Assembly (NCBI GenBank): GCA_027484125.1
Contig: JAIXUI010000148.1
Location: 34,754 to 98,753 of the forward strand
Reading direction: 5' to 3'
From: Bacteroidota bacterium
GTDB taxonomy: Bacteria > Bacteroidota > Bacteroidia > UBA7662 > JAIXUI01
Length of the DNA: 64,000 bases
Each line of letters opens with the position of its first letter. The first letter of the stretch is position 1. Both the position numbers and the translations under genes were made by a program. Under the pieces are notes generated by a model that was not told where the DNA came from, ran no database searches, and worked only from the letters and a program-made list of their open reading frames with translations. Positions 37,772-46,261 of the stretch are shown in pieces.

Positions 37772-38212
37772 GTGGAAATTAGGATAAAGACAAGCTACAA
37801 GTTGAGTGCACAGGAGGTTTTCGATTTGATTAATCGGGATACTGTATTTCAATTGTCGACAGAGGATGTGAAAATAACTCTGCTTCACTCGGCTCCTGAT
37901 GGTGCCTTACATCAAGGTAGTATCCTCGATGTAGCCATAAAAGGCATGAAAGCACCTCTCAAATTTGTAGTTACTTCATGCAAAATACCTGACAGAGTGA
38001 TTCTGCATACCCGAGAAGATTCTCCTTATAGGGGTGAATGGTACATTGATTTTGTAAGCATAACCTCTGGATGTAACATTCGGGAGAAATTAATATTACA
38101 TCCCAATAACCTTGTTTCGAGGTTGAAGTTGTTTTTCATTAAAGAAAAAGTTATTCAGGCTTATAAAAGTAAAAGCCTTGAACAAAAGTCAAGGCTTTTA
38201 CAAAACAGGTAA
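37772..38212 (+). CDS. SRPBCC-like (START/Bet v 1 fold) small protein
   Basis: 146 residues from GTG 37772. The pattern of one beta strand, a helix containing QEVFDLI and then several strands resembles SRPBCC lipid- or ligand-binding proteins, but there is no catalytic motif. It is preceded by 137 bases of very AT-rich DNA. The last codons contain one arm of a 13-bp perfect hairpin (38169-38201). It converges on valS with 11 bases between the stops. Confidence 0.75.
   Translation: MEIRIKTSYKLSAQEVFDLINRDTVFQLSTEDVKITLLHSAPDGALHQGSILDVAIKGMKAPLKFVVTSCKIPDRVILHTREDSPYRGEWYIDFVSITSGCNIREKLILHPNNLVSRLKLFFIKEKVIQAYKSKSLEQKSRLLQNR
38169..38201. terminator. Hairpin in the 3' end of the SRPBCC-like gene; likely valS terminator
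   Basis: GTAAAAGCCTTGA (38169-38181) and its exact reverse complement (38189-38201) flank a 7-nt loop. On the minus strand the stem runs straight into TTTTATAAG, so it could end valS transcripts. On the plus strand it lies inside the coding sequence. Confidence 0.55.
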
Positions 38213-38223
38213 AAAATTGTGAG

Positions 38224-40842
38224 TTATAACTTAGATAAACTCTCGTTAATCAACGAGAGTTTATCTAAAGCGTCCTTTTCTTTGTTACGCTCGTTCTGCA
38301 CAATTTCTGGCTTTGCATGTTCTACAAATCGGCTATTGGCCAATTTGGCTTGAACTGATTTTAAGAAGCCTTCTAAGTAAGACTTTTCTTCTAAAAGCTT
38401 CTTTTTTTCTTCTTCAGCATCAATTTTACCCTCTAGGTTGACAAATAGTTTGTCTTTCCCAATAACAATGGCCAACATATTGGCTGAATTTTCATCCATT
38501 ACTTTAACGCATGCCATTCTTAAGAATACAGGCTCAAATGCGCCAAGTGATTCTACTTCGGAAAGGTTCACAGCTAGTACCTCACGAGGGGAAAGCTGTT
38601 TTTGATTCCTCAGATTTCGAACTGCGCCAAGTAATTCCTGAAATCGTTGTCCTTGGTTGAGCATGTCTTGGTCGAAGGAATGTTGAGTAGGCCAAGATGC
38701 TAAGCATAAGAAATTAGAATCACGCTGCAGGGGAAGGGTTTGCCATAACTCTTCTGTAATAAATGGCATAAATGGATGCAGCAATCGGAGTATTTTATCG
38801 AAGAATCGAATGGTGTCTTCTAACACCTCACTGCCAATGGCTTGTCCGTATTCCGGTTTAATCATTTCCAGATACCAGGAGCAGAAATCGTCCCATACTA
38901 ACTTATAAACCAAAGTAATGGCCTCAGAAAGCCGGTACTTTTCAAAGCAATCTTCTAATTCGACTAGAACCTGATTAAATCGAGCATCGAACCAGCTTAC
39001 AGCGGGATGAGTGGCATCATGCCGGGTAACTTCTACCTTCCACCCGGTTACTAAGCGGTACGCATTCCAGATTTTATTGGCAAAGTTTCGACCTTGCAAG
39101 CAAAGCGATTCATCAAAAAGTAAGTCGTTTCCTGCTGGAGAGGAGAGTAACATTCCCATTCTCACGCCATCTGCGCCATATTGTGCAATTAAGTCGAGCG
39201 GATCAGGAGAATTCCCCAACGACTTCGACATTTTTCTTCCTTGTTTATCGCGAACAATTCCGGTTAGGTAAACATTGTGGAATGGAATATTTCCGGCAAA
39301 CTGAGTGCCTGCCATAATCATTCGGGCAACCCAGAAGAACAGGATTTCAGGTGCCGTTACTAAATCTTGTGTGGGATAATAATAGCGTAAATCTTCATTC
39401 CATTCAGATTGAGGCTTGTTGATTGAAGTAGGGTCGAAGACGGTTATCGGCCATAACCAAGAAGAAAACCAAGTATCTACCACGTCTTCATCCTGACGTA
39501 TCTGGCTTTCTTGCAGCGACTTTCCTTTTTCAGCAAAGGCAATTAAGGCATCTGTTGCAGTTTTCGCCACAACAAAGTCACCTTGCTCATCGTACCAGGC
39601 TGGTATTCTTTGCCCCCACATTAACTGTCGAGAGATACACCAGTCTTTTACATTTTCCATCCAATGTTTGTAGGTGTTGAAAAATTTGGCTGGATGCAGC
39701 TTCACTTGCCCAGAGCGCACTACTTCCAGCGCTGGCTCGGCCATTTCTGCCATTTTTACAAACCATTGCACCGACAAGCGGGGCTCAATGACTGCATCGG
39801 TTCTTTCTGAATGCCCTACTTTGTTGATGATGTCTTCGGTTTTCACCAATTGGCCCGCTTCATCTATGGCCTTTACCATCTTCTTACGGACTACAAAACG
39901 GTCTTCACCTACAAACATTCCTGCGGCTTCACTCATGGTTCCATCGGGAGCAATGGTGTCAATAGCAGGTAAATTATGCTTGAGTCCTAGTTGGTAATCA
40001 TTTAAATCGTGAGCAGGAGTAATTTTCAGTGCACCAGTACCAAATTCACGATCCACATATTCATCGGCAATAATGGGAATTTCCCGATTGATCAATGGAA
40101 CTTTGGCTTTCTTTCCGATAAGGTGCTGGTAACGAAGGTCTTCCGGATGCACGCAAATAGCTGTATCTCCAAGTATAGTTTCAGGACGTGTTGTCGCTAT
40201 GGTAATACTACCGTCGCCTTCAGCCAGTTGATAAGCTACGTAAAACAATCTGGATGGCCCTTCTTTGTAGTTAACTTCTTCGTCAGAAAGTGCAGTTTGG
40301 GCTTTAGGATCCCAGTTAATCATGCGAATTCCTCGATAGATCCATCCTTTTTTGTAAAGTGCAATGAACACATCGATTACCGCCTCAGACATATCAGGGT
40401 CCATGGTGAATCGGGTTCTGTCCCAATCACAACTCGCACCTAATTTCTTTAATTGTTCTAGGATGATTCCGCCGTATTTGTCTTTCCAGGCAAAGGCATG
40501 ACTAAGAAATTCTTCTCGGGTAAGATCGGCTTTGGCAATACCCTGATCTGCTAACATTTTCACCACCTTCGCTTCGGTTGCGATGGAAGCATGGTCGGTA
40601 CCCGGAACCCAACAGGCTTCCATGCCTTTCATTCGAGCACGCCTGATGAGCACATCCTGAATGGTATTGTTCAGCATGTGCCCCATATGTAGCACTCCAG
40701 TTACATTGGGTGGAGGAATTACAATGGTAAAAGGTTTTTTATTGGGGTTCGGCTTAGAACGAAAGCAACCTGCTTCCATCCATTGGTGGTACCATTTAGA
40801 TTCGATTCCCTCAGGGGAATAGGTTTTGGACAAATCTGACAT
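38224..40842 (-). CDS. valS: Valine--tRNA ligase
   Basis: 872 residues. The HIGH motif is in PNVTGVLHMGHMLN and KMSKS in GRKMSKSLGN. The editing domain and the anticodon-binding domain are in the usual places. A C-terminal coiled coil of about 70 residues closes the chain. It charges tRNA-Val in the cytosol. The last 12 codons form a perfect 17-bp inverted repeat (38231-38268) ending one base into the next-to-last sense codon. corA ends 15 bases upstream of valS on the same strand, so they probably share a transcript. Confidence 0.97.
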   Translation of the reverse strand: MSDLSKTYSPEGIESKWYHQWMEAGCFRSKPNPNKKPFTIVIPPPNVTGVLHMGHMLNNTIQDVLIRRARMKGMEACWVPGTDHASIATEAKVVKMLADQGIAKADLTREEFLSHAFAWKDKYGGIILEQLKKLGASCDWDRTRFTMDPDMSEAVIDVFIALYKKGWIYRGIRMINWDPKAQTALSDEEVNYKEGPSRLFYVAYQLAEGDGSITIATTRPETILGDTAICVHPEDLRYQHLIGKKAKVPLINREIPIIADEYVDREFGTGALKITPAHDLNDYQLGLKHNLPAIDTIAPDGTMSEAAGMFVGEDRFVVRKKMVKAIDEAGQLVKTEDIINKVGHSERTDAVIEPRLSVQWFVKMAEMAEPALEVVRSGQVKLHPAKFFNTYKHWMENVKDWCISRQLMWGQRIPAWYDEQGDFVVAKTATDALIAFAEKGKSLQESQIRQDEDVVDTWFSSWLWPITVFDPTSINKPQSEWNEDLRYYYPTQDLVTAPEILFFWVARMIMAGTQFAGNIPFHNVYLTGIVRDKQGRKMSKSLGNSPDPLDLIAQYGADGVRMGMLLSSPAGNDLLFDESLCLQGRNFANKIWNAYRLVTGWKVEVTRHDATHPAVSWFDARFNQVLVELEDCFEKYRLSEAITLVYKLVWDDFCSWYLEMIKPEYGQAIGSEVLEDTIRFFDKILRLLHPFMPFITEELWQTLPLQRDSNFLCLASWPTQHSFDQDMLNQGQRFQELLGAVRNLRNQKQLSPREVLAVNLSEVESLGAFEPVFLRMACVKVMDENSANMLAIVIGKDKLFVNLEGKIDAEEEKKKLLEEKSYLEGFLKSVQAKLANSRFVEHAKPEIVQNERNKEKDALDKLSLINESLSKL
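38231..38268. repeat. Perfect 17-bp inverted repeat in the last codons of valS
   Basis: TTAGATAAACTCTCGTT at 38231-38247 and its exact reverse complement at 38252-38268 flank a 4-nt loop. It encodes the last residues LDKLSLINESLSK of ValS. A T6 run follows on the minus strand at 38217-38212, about 13 nt after the stem, too far for a classical terminator. Confidence 0.8.
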
Positions 40843-40857
40843 CTTAGGAAAGAATGT

Positions 40858-41790
40858 TTAAAACCAGTTTTTTCGCTTAATAAAGACAAACAATCCCATA
40901 ATCAGCAAAAAGCTGACTCCCATGACCACATAAAAGATGTGAGGATATTCACTGGCGGGAAGGTTTACATTCATGCCGTAAAAACTGGCGAATAAGTTTG
41001 GAATAGCAATGCAGATGGTCACCAGGGTCAACGTTTTCATGATGTTATTCATGTTGTTGTTGATAACTGATGAGTAAGCATTCATCATTTGCGCAAGAAT
41101 TCGCTGGGTAATAGAAGTCATTTCGATGGCCTGGCGGTTTTCGATAATCACTTCTTCCAAGTATTCTTCGTCTTCTTCAAAGGCATTGAAAACACGCATT
41201 CTTCTCATGCGTTCAAGCATGGTTTCGTTGTTTTTTAATGCATTGGTATAGTAAATGAGCGCTTTTTCATATTTAAGTAGCTCAATTAACTCTTTGTTTC
41301 TTAATGAGTTTTCGAGCTCATCTTCAAGTCTTTCTACAATTTTATTGATGTTCCTAAGATGAAGCAGATAGCGAGTTGCAGTCTTCATCATAATTTGTAG
41401 AAGAAACTTATAGCGTTTGGAAGTACTGAATCCTTTAATTCGTTCACGTATAAATTCCTGAATGATGACATTTTCTTCTTTACAAACTGTTACGAAGATT
41501 TGGTCAGTAAGAAGAATAAGCAAGGGTATTGTCGTGAATGGAACATCGTGTTCGATTCCCCTAAAATGAGGTAGCCTAAGTACGATGAGTAAATAATCAT
41601 CTTCTTTTTCTACCCTTGAAAGCTCATCTGTATCTAGCGAATCTGATAAATATTCAGCGATAAGCGCATTGTTTTCCATAATCCATTGACGTTCTTCAAG
41701 ATTAGGGTCAACGATATTGATCCAACATCCCTCCTGAATATTATCAATCTCAGCCAGTTGGGTGTGTTTCGTCTGAAAAAGTTGGATCAT
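40858..41790 (-). CDS. corA: CorA-type magnesium/cobalt transporter
   Basis: 310 residues. The cytoplasmic domain is acidic and helical. The two C-terminal membrane segments follow, with the selectivity motif GMN in FYGMNVNLP between them. CorA forms a pentameric Mg2+ channel in the inner membrane. A -7 box TATTTTTG (41807-41814) precedes ATG 41790 by 17 nt. valS follows closely on the same strand. Confidence 0.96.
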   Translation of the reverse strand: MIQLFQTKHTQLAEIDNIQEGCWINIVDPNLEERQWIMENNALIAEYLSDSLDTDELSRVEKEDDYLLIVLRLPHFRGIEHDVPFTTIPLLILLTDQIFVTVCKEENVIIQEFIRERIKGFSTSKRYKFLLQIMMKTATRYLLHLRNINKIVERLEDELENSLRNKELIELLKYEKALIYYTNALKNNETMLERMRRMRVFNAFEEDEEYLEEVIIENRQAIEMTSITQRILAQMMNAYSSVINNNMNNIMKTLTLVTICIAIPNLFASFYGMNVNLPASEYPHIFYVVMGVSFLLIMGLFVFIKRKNWF

Positions 41791-41806
41791 GGTTACAGGA
41801 GTTGCG

Positions 41807-41814
41807 CAAAAATA
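41807..41814 (-). promoter_or_regulatory. -7 promoter element of corA-valS
   Basis: TATTTTTG on the minus strand, 17 nt before ATG 41790. Confidence 0.5.
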
Positions 41815-41868
41815 AGGTTTCCAACTCCTTTTTGGTTGTTATTGAGAAATTGCTTGTGTGGTTTCAGT

Positions 41869-41890
41869 AAAAAATCTGAATAGGATTCAG
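41869..41890 (-). terminator. Probable intrinsic terminator of the cytochrome-mltG-thioesterase-yihY operon
   Basis: On the minus strand CTGAAT-CCT-ATTCAG is followed after one base by T6. The stem is short and AT-rich, but the position just after the YihY stop (41902) fits. Confidence 0.5.
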
Positions 41891-41901
41891 CTTTGGCTTC
41901 A

Positions 41902-42834
41902 TTAATCTTTGTTGAATAGGTCTTTTTGTGTGTAAATGCTGGTGTTTAGTTCAAATCCAATGAGAATACTGATGGCATTGAAGTAAAGCCAAAGCATAAA
42001 AACGATAAGGGTGCCTAAGGAACCATAAAGTTTATTGTACTGCCCAAAATGACTCACATACCAACTAAATGCTTCTGAAAACAGAATAAATAGGGTAGTG
42101 GCTAAACTTGCTCCTGCAGAAAAGAAGCGCCACCGTTGGTGGGTGCTAGGGCCGAAATAAAAGAGTAACGCGATGGCTAAAAAAATTAGAAAGGCGGTAA
42201 GCAGAATTCGGGAGGCTTGCAAAATGAAAGTCCAGAATCCCGGCATCAAAAATCCGGTTTCTTTCATATAGTCAATCAGCCATTCTCCTCCGATTAATAG
42301 TGCTGATGCTATCAGTAAAATCAATGACTCAACCAGGGTAAGCCCAAGTGCCAACAGCCGCTTTTTTAAGAAACTTCTCTGAAAGAAGATTGGATAATCC
42401 TTGTTGAAGGATTCAATTAATGCATGAACGCCGTTTGACGAGAAGAAGAGCGCCAAAGCTGCACCTATTGAAAGTAAATTGCCCTGTTGGTTGGTGGCGA
42501 TGTCAATAATGGTGCTTTCTATCGCCAAAAAAGCATTTTCCGGAAGTATATCTTTGAAAAAGAAGAAGATGTGTACATCCAGATTGGGTATTGGGATGTA
42601 GGGAATGAGGCTGAATAAAAAAATCGTTGCAGGAAATAAGGCAAGAAAGAAATTGAATGAAAGGGCTGAAGCTCTGTTAGGTATGTCGCTCAACAACAAC
42701 TCTTTGAGATAAAATTTAATGATGAAATAGAGTGGAACGTTCTCAAACAGGGGCAACTTGATTGCTAATAAGGTTTTCCTAAGTCGTTCTACATAGGGAT
42801 GTTGCTTCCAAATAGCTAGTTGCTTTTTCCACAT
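41902..42834 (-). CDS. YihY/BrkB-family inner-membrane protein
   Basis: 310 residues, with about six hydrophobic segments. RASALSFNFFLALFPATI in the first third (landmarks RASALSF and ALFPA) and GSLGTLIVFMLWLYFNAI near the end are the YihY/BrkB landmarks (landmarks GSLGT and LWLY). The family is often annotated as virulence factor or RNase BN by old error; the real function is unclear. It follows the thioesterase gene by one base in a four-gene operon and is followed by a probable terminator. Confidence 0.92.
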   Translation of the reverse strand: MWKKQLAIWKQHPYVERLRKTLLAIKLPLFENVPLYFIIKFYLKELLLSDIPNRASALSFNFFLALFPATIFLFSLIPYIPIPNLDVHIFFFFKDILPENAFLAIESTIIDIATNQQGNLLSIGAALALFFSSNGVHALIESFNKDYPIFFQRSFLKKRLLALGLTLVESLILLIASALLIGGEWLIDYMKETGFLMPGFWTFILQASRILLTAFLIFLAIALLFYFGPSTHQRWRFFSAGASLATTLFILFSEAFSWYVSHFGQYNKLYGSLGTLIVFMLWLYFNAISILIGFELNTSIYTQKDLFNKD

Positions 42835-42835
42835 A

Positions 42836-43243
42836 TCAAGGAAAGAAAGGAGCTAAAACATTCCTTAATGCTTGCGGAGCCCTGAGTGGTTTGCCTGTTT
42901 CTGCTGATAGAAAGGCTAAGGTGGTAGCTCCCTCTGTGAGTAAGGTGCCTGTTTCGTTCATGATTCGGTATTCAAAACGAATACGAGAGGTGGGTGAATC
43001 GGTGATTCTTGTTTCAATTCTAATTAAATCATCGTAACGTGCTGGATGAAGGTATTTGCAATGAAGTTCCAAAACCGGCATGTGTACGCCTTGTTGTTCT
43101 AACCATTTGTAGCTGATTCCTAAACTTCGCATACATTCTACTCGCCCAATCTCAAAGAATAAGGCATAATTCCCATAATATACATACCCCATTTGGTCAG
43201 TTTCCCCATAACGTATGCGAGTTTCAGTAAGGTGTCGATACAT
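42836..43243 (-). CDS. 4HBT-type acyl-CoA thioesterase
   Basis: 135 residues, single hotdog domain of the YbgC/FadM type. The motif RYGETDQMGYVYYGNY includes the catalytic Asp, and YGNYALFFEIGRVE is the conserved helix. It hydrolyses acyl-CoA or acyl-ACP thioesters in the cytosol. It lies between mltG and the YihY gene with gaps of 12 and 1 bases. Confidence 0.93.
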   Translation of the reverse strand: MYRHLTETRIRYGETDQMGYVYYGNYALFFEIGRVECMRSLGISYKWLEQQGVHMPVLELHCKYLHPARYDDLIRIETRITDSPTSRIRFEYRIMNETGTLLTEGATTLAFLSAETGKPLRAPQALRNVLAPFFP

Positions 43244-43255
43244 GAAGTAAATGGT

Positions 43256-44293
43256 TTAATTGATTCCTCTGCGGTCTAATTCTGCCTGATATTTTTTTGC
43301 ATTAACTTGATGCATGGCATATGTCTCAGCGAAGTTATGAGTACCATTTAGTTTGTCGGAAGCGCAGAAATACAGGTATTTATGGGTTGAAGGATGAAGC
43401 ACAGCTTCAATTGAAGAGATGGATGGAATGCAAATAGGCCCTGGTGGAAGTCCCTCTCTTTTATAGGTGTTGTAATCAGACTGAATGGCAATGTGTTTAC
43501 CAGTAACTCTTTTAATAGTGAAGTCTTGCCAGGCGAAGCGAACGGTAGGATCTGCTTGTAAGGGCATGGGGAGTTTCAAGCGATTTAAGTAAACTCCGGC
43601 TATCATAGGTCTTTCTTGTTTGTTTTCTGATTCCTCTTCTACAATGGATGCTAAAATCATCACACTAGTTGCGTCTAATCCTAGCCTTTTTGCTGCTTCT
43701 CTTCGCTCCGCGGTCCAAAATTTCTTATGAGCTTCCTCCATTTTCTCAATAAAACTTGCCGCAGATGTATTCCAATAAAACTCATAAGTATTGGGAATAA
43801 ACAGACTTATCGCATTGTTGGCGTTTAATCCATAGGGGCGTAAGTAAACGTCATCGGTGAGAAAATGACGTAGTTCGTTGGAGTCGGCTTCCAGTTTTTT
43901 ACAAACTGCTGAAACAAAGGTGTCGATAGTCCGAAACTTATTGAAGGTTAGTTTCACAGGCGTTTGCCTTCCTGATGCTAAAAGCCTCACCAAGTTGAAA
44001 TTATTCATGCCTTCGGTTAACAGATACCTGCCTGGTTTTACCTTTTGTGGATAACCTACTTTTTCAGCAGTCCATTGAAACGATGCTTCGTTTTGAATCC
44101 ACCCTTGTCGCCTGAGCTCTGCCATCACTTGTGGAAATTCCCAACCAGTTCTTATAAGTAAATAGTCTTCTTTTTTGCCATTAAGGTCGATGTTGGCTCT
44201 ATAAACTTTTAAAATAGCCTCTACACCAAATATGACGAGCAATAAGAAAAGAAGTCCCAATAGGGCAAAAAGGTATTTTTTGATGGCCGACAT
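43256..44293 (-). CDS. mltG: Endolytic murein transglycosylase
   Basis: 345 residues. One N-terminal membrane helix (about 7-25) anchors the enzyme. LysM-like and YceG regions follow, with the catalytic glutamate in ASIVEEESE (Glu219) and the downstream IAGVYLNRL and GLPPGPICIPS. MltG cleaves nascent glycan strands at the inner membrane and sets their length. It starts 4 bases after the cytochrome stop, in a four-gene operon with a thioesterase and a YihY protein. Confidence 0.95.
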   Translation of the reverse strand: MSAIKKYLFALLGLLFLLLVIFGVEAILKVYRANIDLNGKKEDYLLIRTGWEFPQVMAELRRQGWIQNEASFQWTAEKVGYPQKVKPGRYLLTEGMNNFNLVRLLASGRQTPVKLTFNKFRTIDTFVSAVCKKLEADSNELRHFLTDDVYLRPYGLNANNAISLFIPNTYEFYWNTSAASFIEKMEEAHKKFWTAERREAAKRLGLDATSVMILASIVEEESENKQERPMIAGVYLNRLKLPMPLQADPTVRFAWQDFTIKRVTGKHIAIQSDYNTYKREGLPPGPICIPSISSIEAVLHPSTHKYLYFCASDKLNGTHNFAETYAMHQVNAKKYQAELDRRGIN

Positions 44294-44297
44294 GTTC

Positions 44298-46223
44298 TTA
44301 AAGCGAATTTAAGAGTTGTTGCGCTTGAAGGTGTTGCGGAAACCGTTTTAGGAAGCTTTTCAGTTCTTTTTTTGCTTCCAGGCGTTGTCCTTTATACAGA
44401 AGGAGTCCAATTTGATTGAGCAGTGCTTCTTCGTAGAGCGGGTCTTCTTTCAAGGCTTCCCGATAGAGCCGTTCGGCCGTAAGCACGTCGCCCTGACTCA
44501 GAGCGTAAAAGCCTAAATTGACTTTAGCTGGGCTATACTTAGGTTGTAATCGGAGCAATTCTTGGAAAATGGCTATGGCTTCAGCTACTTGACCATTTTG
44601 AATCAAGCAAGAGGCATATTTATTCTGGAAATCAAGGTTACGAGGTTTTAGATTGACAGCTCTTTTAAGCCAACTCAACGCAAGTGCTGAATTTCCACCT
44701 TGGAAGCAAGCTTCTCCCAGTCGGTAAGCGGTCCAAGCATCAGTCTCTGTTTCAGGCGATGCACTTCCTGCCATTTTTACAAGTTCAGGTGTATTTCTTT
44801 CTAAAAATGCCAAATGAACTTGTGCTCTGAATTGTTCTTGTTTTTGCTGGGGCTTAATACCTGTTAAATGAGAGCGGGCAGAATCAAGATAGGCTTTTCT
44901 GTTCTCAAATCGCTCGTAATATTGGAGCCAAGCAATTGTTTTGGTGAGGGCATCAGGGTTGATTTCATTGACAGGAGCAATTCCCACTACTGCTCGTTTC
45001 TCCAGTTTTACTTGCTCAGGTTTTTTAATGTAGTGGTCATGAATGTTCACGTGGGGGATGTCCACGGTATGAGATGCCGGCATATGACAACCCACACATC
45101 CGTCTTTGTTTTTTAACTGCGCTTGTGCAGAAAGTTTACAAGTAGGTAAAGCTTTGTTACCAGGATGACAACTCACACAAGTTTCATTGAATTTATTTTT
45201 TCCGGTAACCGTCACACTTTGATGAGGATTATGGCAACTGATGCAAGTTAATTGGCCATTCGATTGTTTAAAACACTTCGACATGGCTAAACGATCCGGG
45301 TGTGAAGCCATAATAAAGGACGCATCGTCACTTCCATATCTAGGCATAAACACCGTTAACACATCAGAGAGCATCATGCCCGGCTTAAAGTCGAAAAATG
45401 ATTTTCCCGGCTTTAAAACGGCATTTCCTTGCAAATGGCAGCGTTGACAAATGCTCATTTGAAGTTTAAACGGCAATCTTTTGGGGTTTACGATGCTGTA
45501 ATCAGCTTCTTTAGCAGTATTTATTAATTTTCCTTGCTTTTTCTCCTCTACATGCAGGCTTCCCGGGCCGTGACATCGTTCGCAATCGATTCCTTGAGGT
45601 ATGCTGAGGTAACGGTTATCGGCAGCAGGGTCCGGCGTTGGGTAAGCATTGTGGCAAGTGATACATTCTGCTCCTATGGTTCGGTTGAAACGGCTGTTGC
45701 TGCCTTGTTCAAAGCCTGGTGGAAGGTCCCATTTCTTTTTTTGGGTGTAGAAAGTCATGGGCATTTGGTACAGATAGCCATTGATCTGCAAAAGGTGAGA
45801 GTTGGTATGCTGCCCTGACCCGACCACATAGCTTACTTTTTCTGTTCTTTTATGCAGGGTATCGTTACCTGATAGCTGAAATTGGTCGATGTACAAGTTT
45901 TTATCTACTATACGTGCTTGGTAATACAATCCGCTTTCTTCATCGTGGATTAAAGCATGTTTGCCAAAAGTTGCAGAAGATTTTTCAGTTGTGGCAGAAT
46001 CAAATGAAAGTCCCATTCCGGTGTGTTGGAAGGTTTCATAAATATCAGGATGGCAGGATTTACAGGCTTCCATCCCCACATAATGGGCATCATTTCCAAG
46101 ATTTCGAAATGTTTTGGTCTTGGATTCCTCTTTCGAGTTGGAGGTATCCTCAGTGCCACAGGCTACAAAAATAGAAGTGATTATAACCGGAATTAAGATT
46201 CCTGCCCAATGCTTTAAATTCAT
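44298..46223 (-). CDS. Multiheme cytochrome c lipoprotein with C-terminal TPR domain
   Basis: 641 residues. Signal peptide with lipobox FVAC (Cys22). Seven CxxCH heme motifs: CKSCH, CITCH, CERCH, CQRCH, CISCH, CVSCH and CVGCH, spread over about residues 57-375. The arrangement is like cytochrome c554 relatives. From about 450 to the end are tetratricopeptide repeats. It should sit at the outer membrane or in the periplasm as an electron carrier or scaffold; the reaction is unknown and no terminal reductase is next to it. First gene of the operon with mltG, a thioesterase and yihY. It is divergent from the NtrC-type gene, with a -7 box TATTTTCG 7 nt before its ATG. Confidence 0.92.
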   Translation of the reverse strand: MNLKHWAGILIPVIITSIFVACGTEDTSNSKEESKTKTFRNLGNDAHYVGMEACKSCHPDIYETFQHTGMGLSFDSATTEKSSATFGKHALIHDEESGLYYQARIVDKNLYIDQFQLSGNDTLHKRTEKVSYVVGSGQHTNSHLLQINGYLYQMPMTFYTQKKKWDLPPGFEQGSNSRFNRTIGAECITCHNAYPTPDPAADNRYLSIPQGIDCERCHGPGSLHVEEKKQGKLINTAKEADYSIVNPKRLPFKLQMSICQRCHLQGNAVLKPGKSFFDFKPGMMLSDVLTVFMPRYGSDDASFIMASHPDRLAMSKCFKQSNGQLTCISCHNPHQSVTVTGKNKFNETCVSCHPGNKALPTCKLSAQAQLKNKDGCVGCHMPASHTVDIPHVNIHDHYIKKPEQVKLEKRAVVGIAPVNEINPDALTKTIAWLQYYERFENRKAYLDSARSHLTGIKPQQKQEQFRAQVHLAFLERNTPELVKMAGSASPETETDAWTAYRLGEACFQGGNSALALSWLKRAVNLKPRNLDFQNKYASCLIQNGQVAEAIAIFQELLRLQPKYSPAKVNLGFYALSQGDVLTAERLYREALKEDPLYEEALLNQIGLLLYKGQRLEAKKELKSFLKRFPQHLQAQQLLNSL

Positions 46224-46229
46224 CTGATG

Positions 46230-46237
46230 CGAAAATA
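46230..46237 (-). promoter_or_regulatory. -7 promoter element of the cytochrome operon
   Basis: TATTTTCG on the minus strand, 7 nt before ATG 46223. Confidence 0.5.
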
Positions 46238-46248
46238 AACATCCCTCT

Positions 46249-46256
46249 TATCTTCG
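46249..46256 (+). promoter_or_regulatory. -7 promoter element of the NtrC-type regulator gene
   Basis: TATCTTCG, 6 nt before ATG 46262. The two divergent genes share only 38 bp of control region. Confidence 0.45.
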
Positions 46257-46261
46257 TTCCT

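Noticed and set aside
40009..40443. 144-codon plus-strand frame antisense to valS
   Set aside because: valS is complete and conserved here; the frame looks like a codon-bias shadow.
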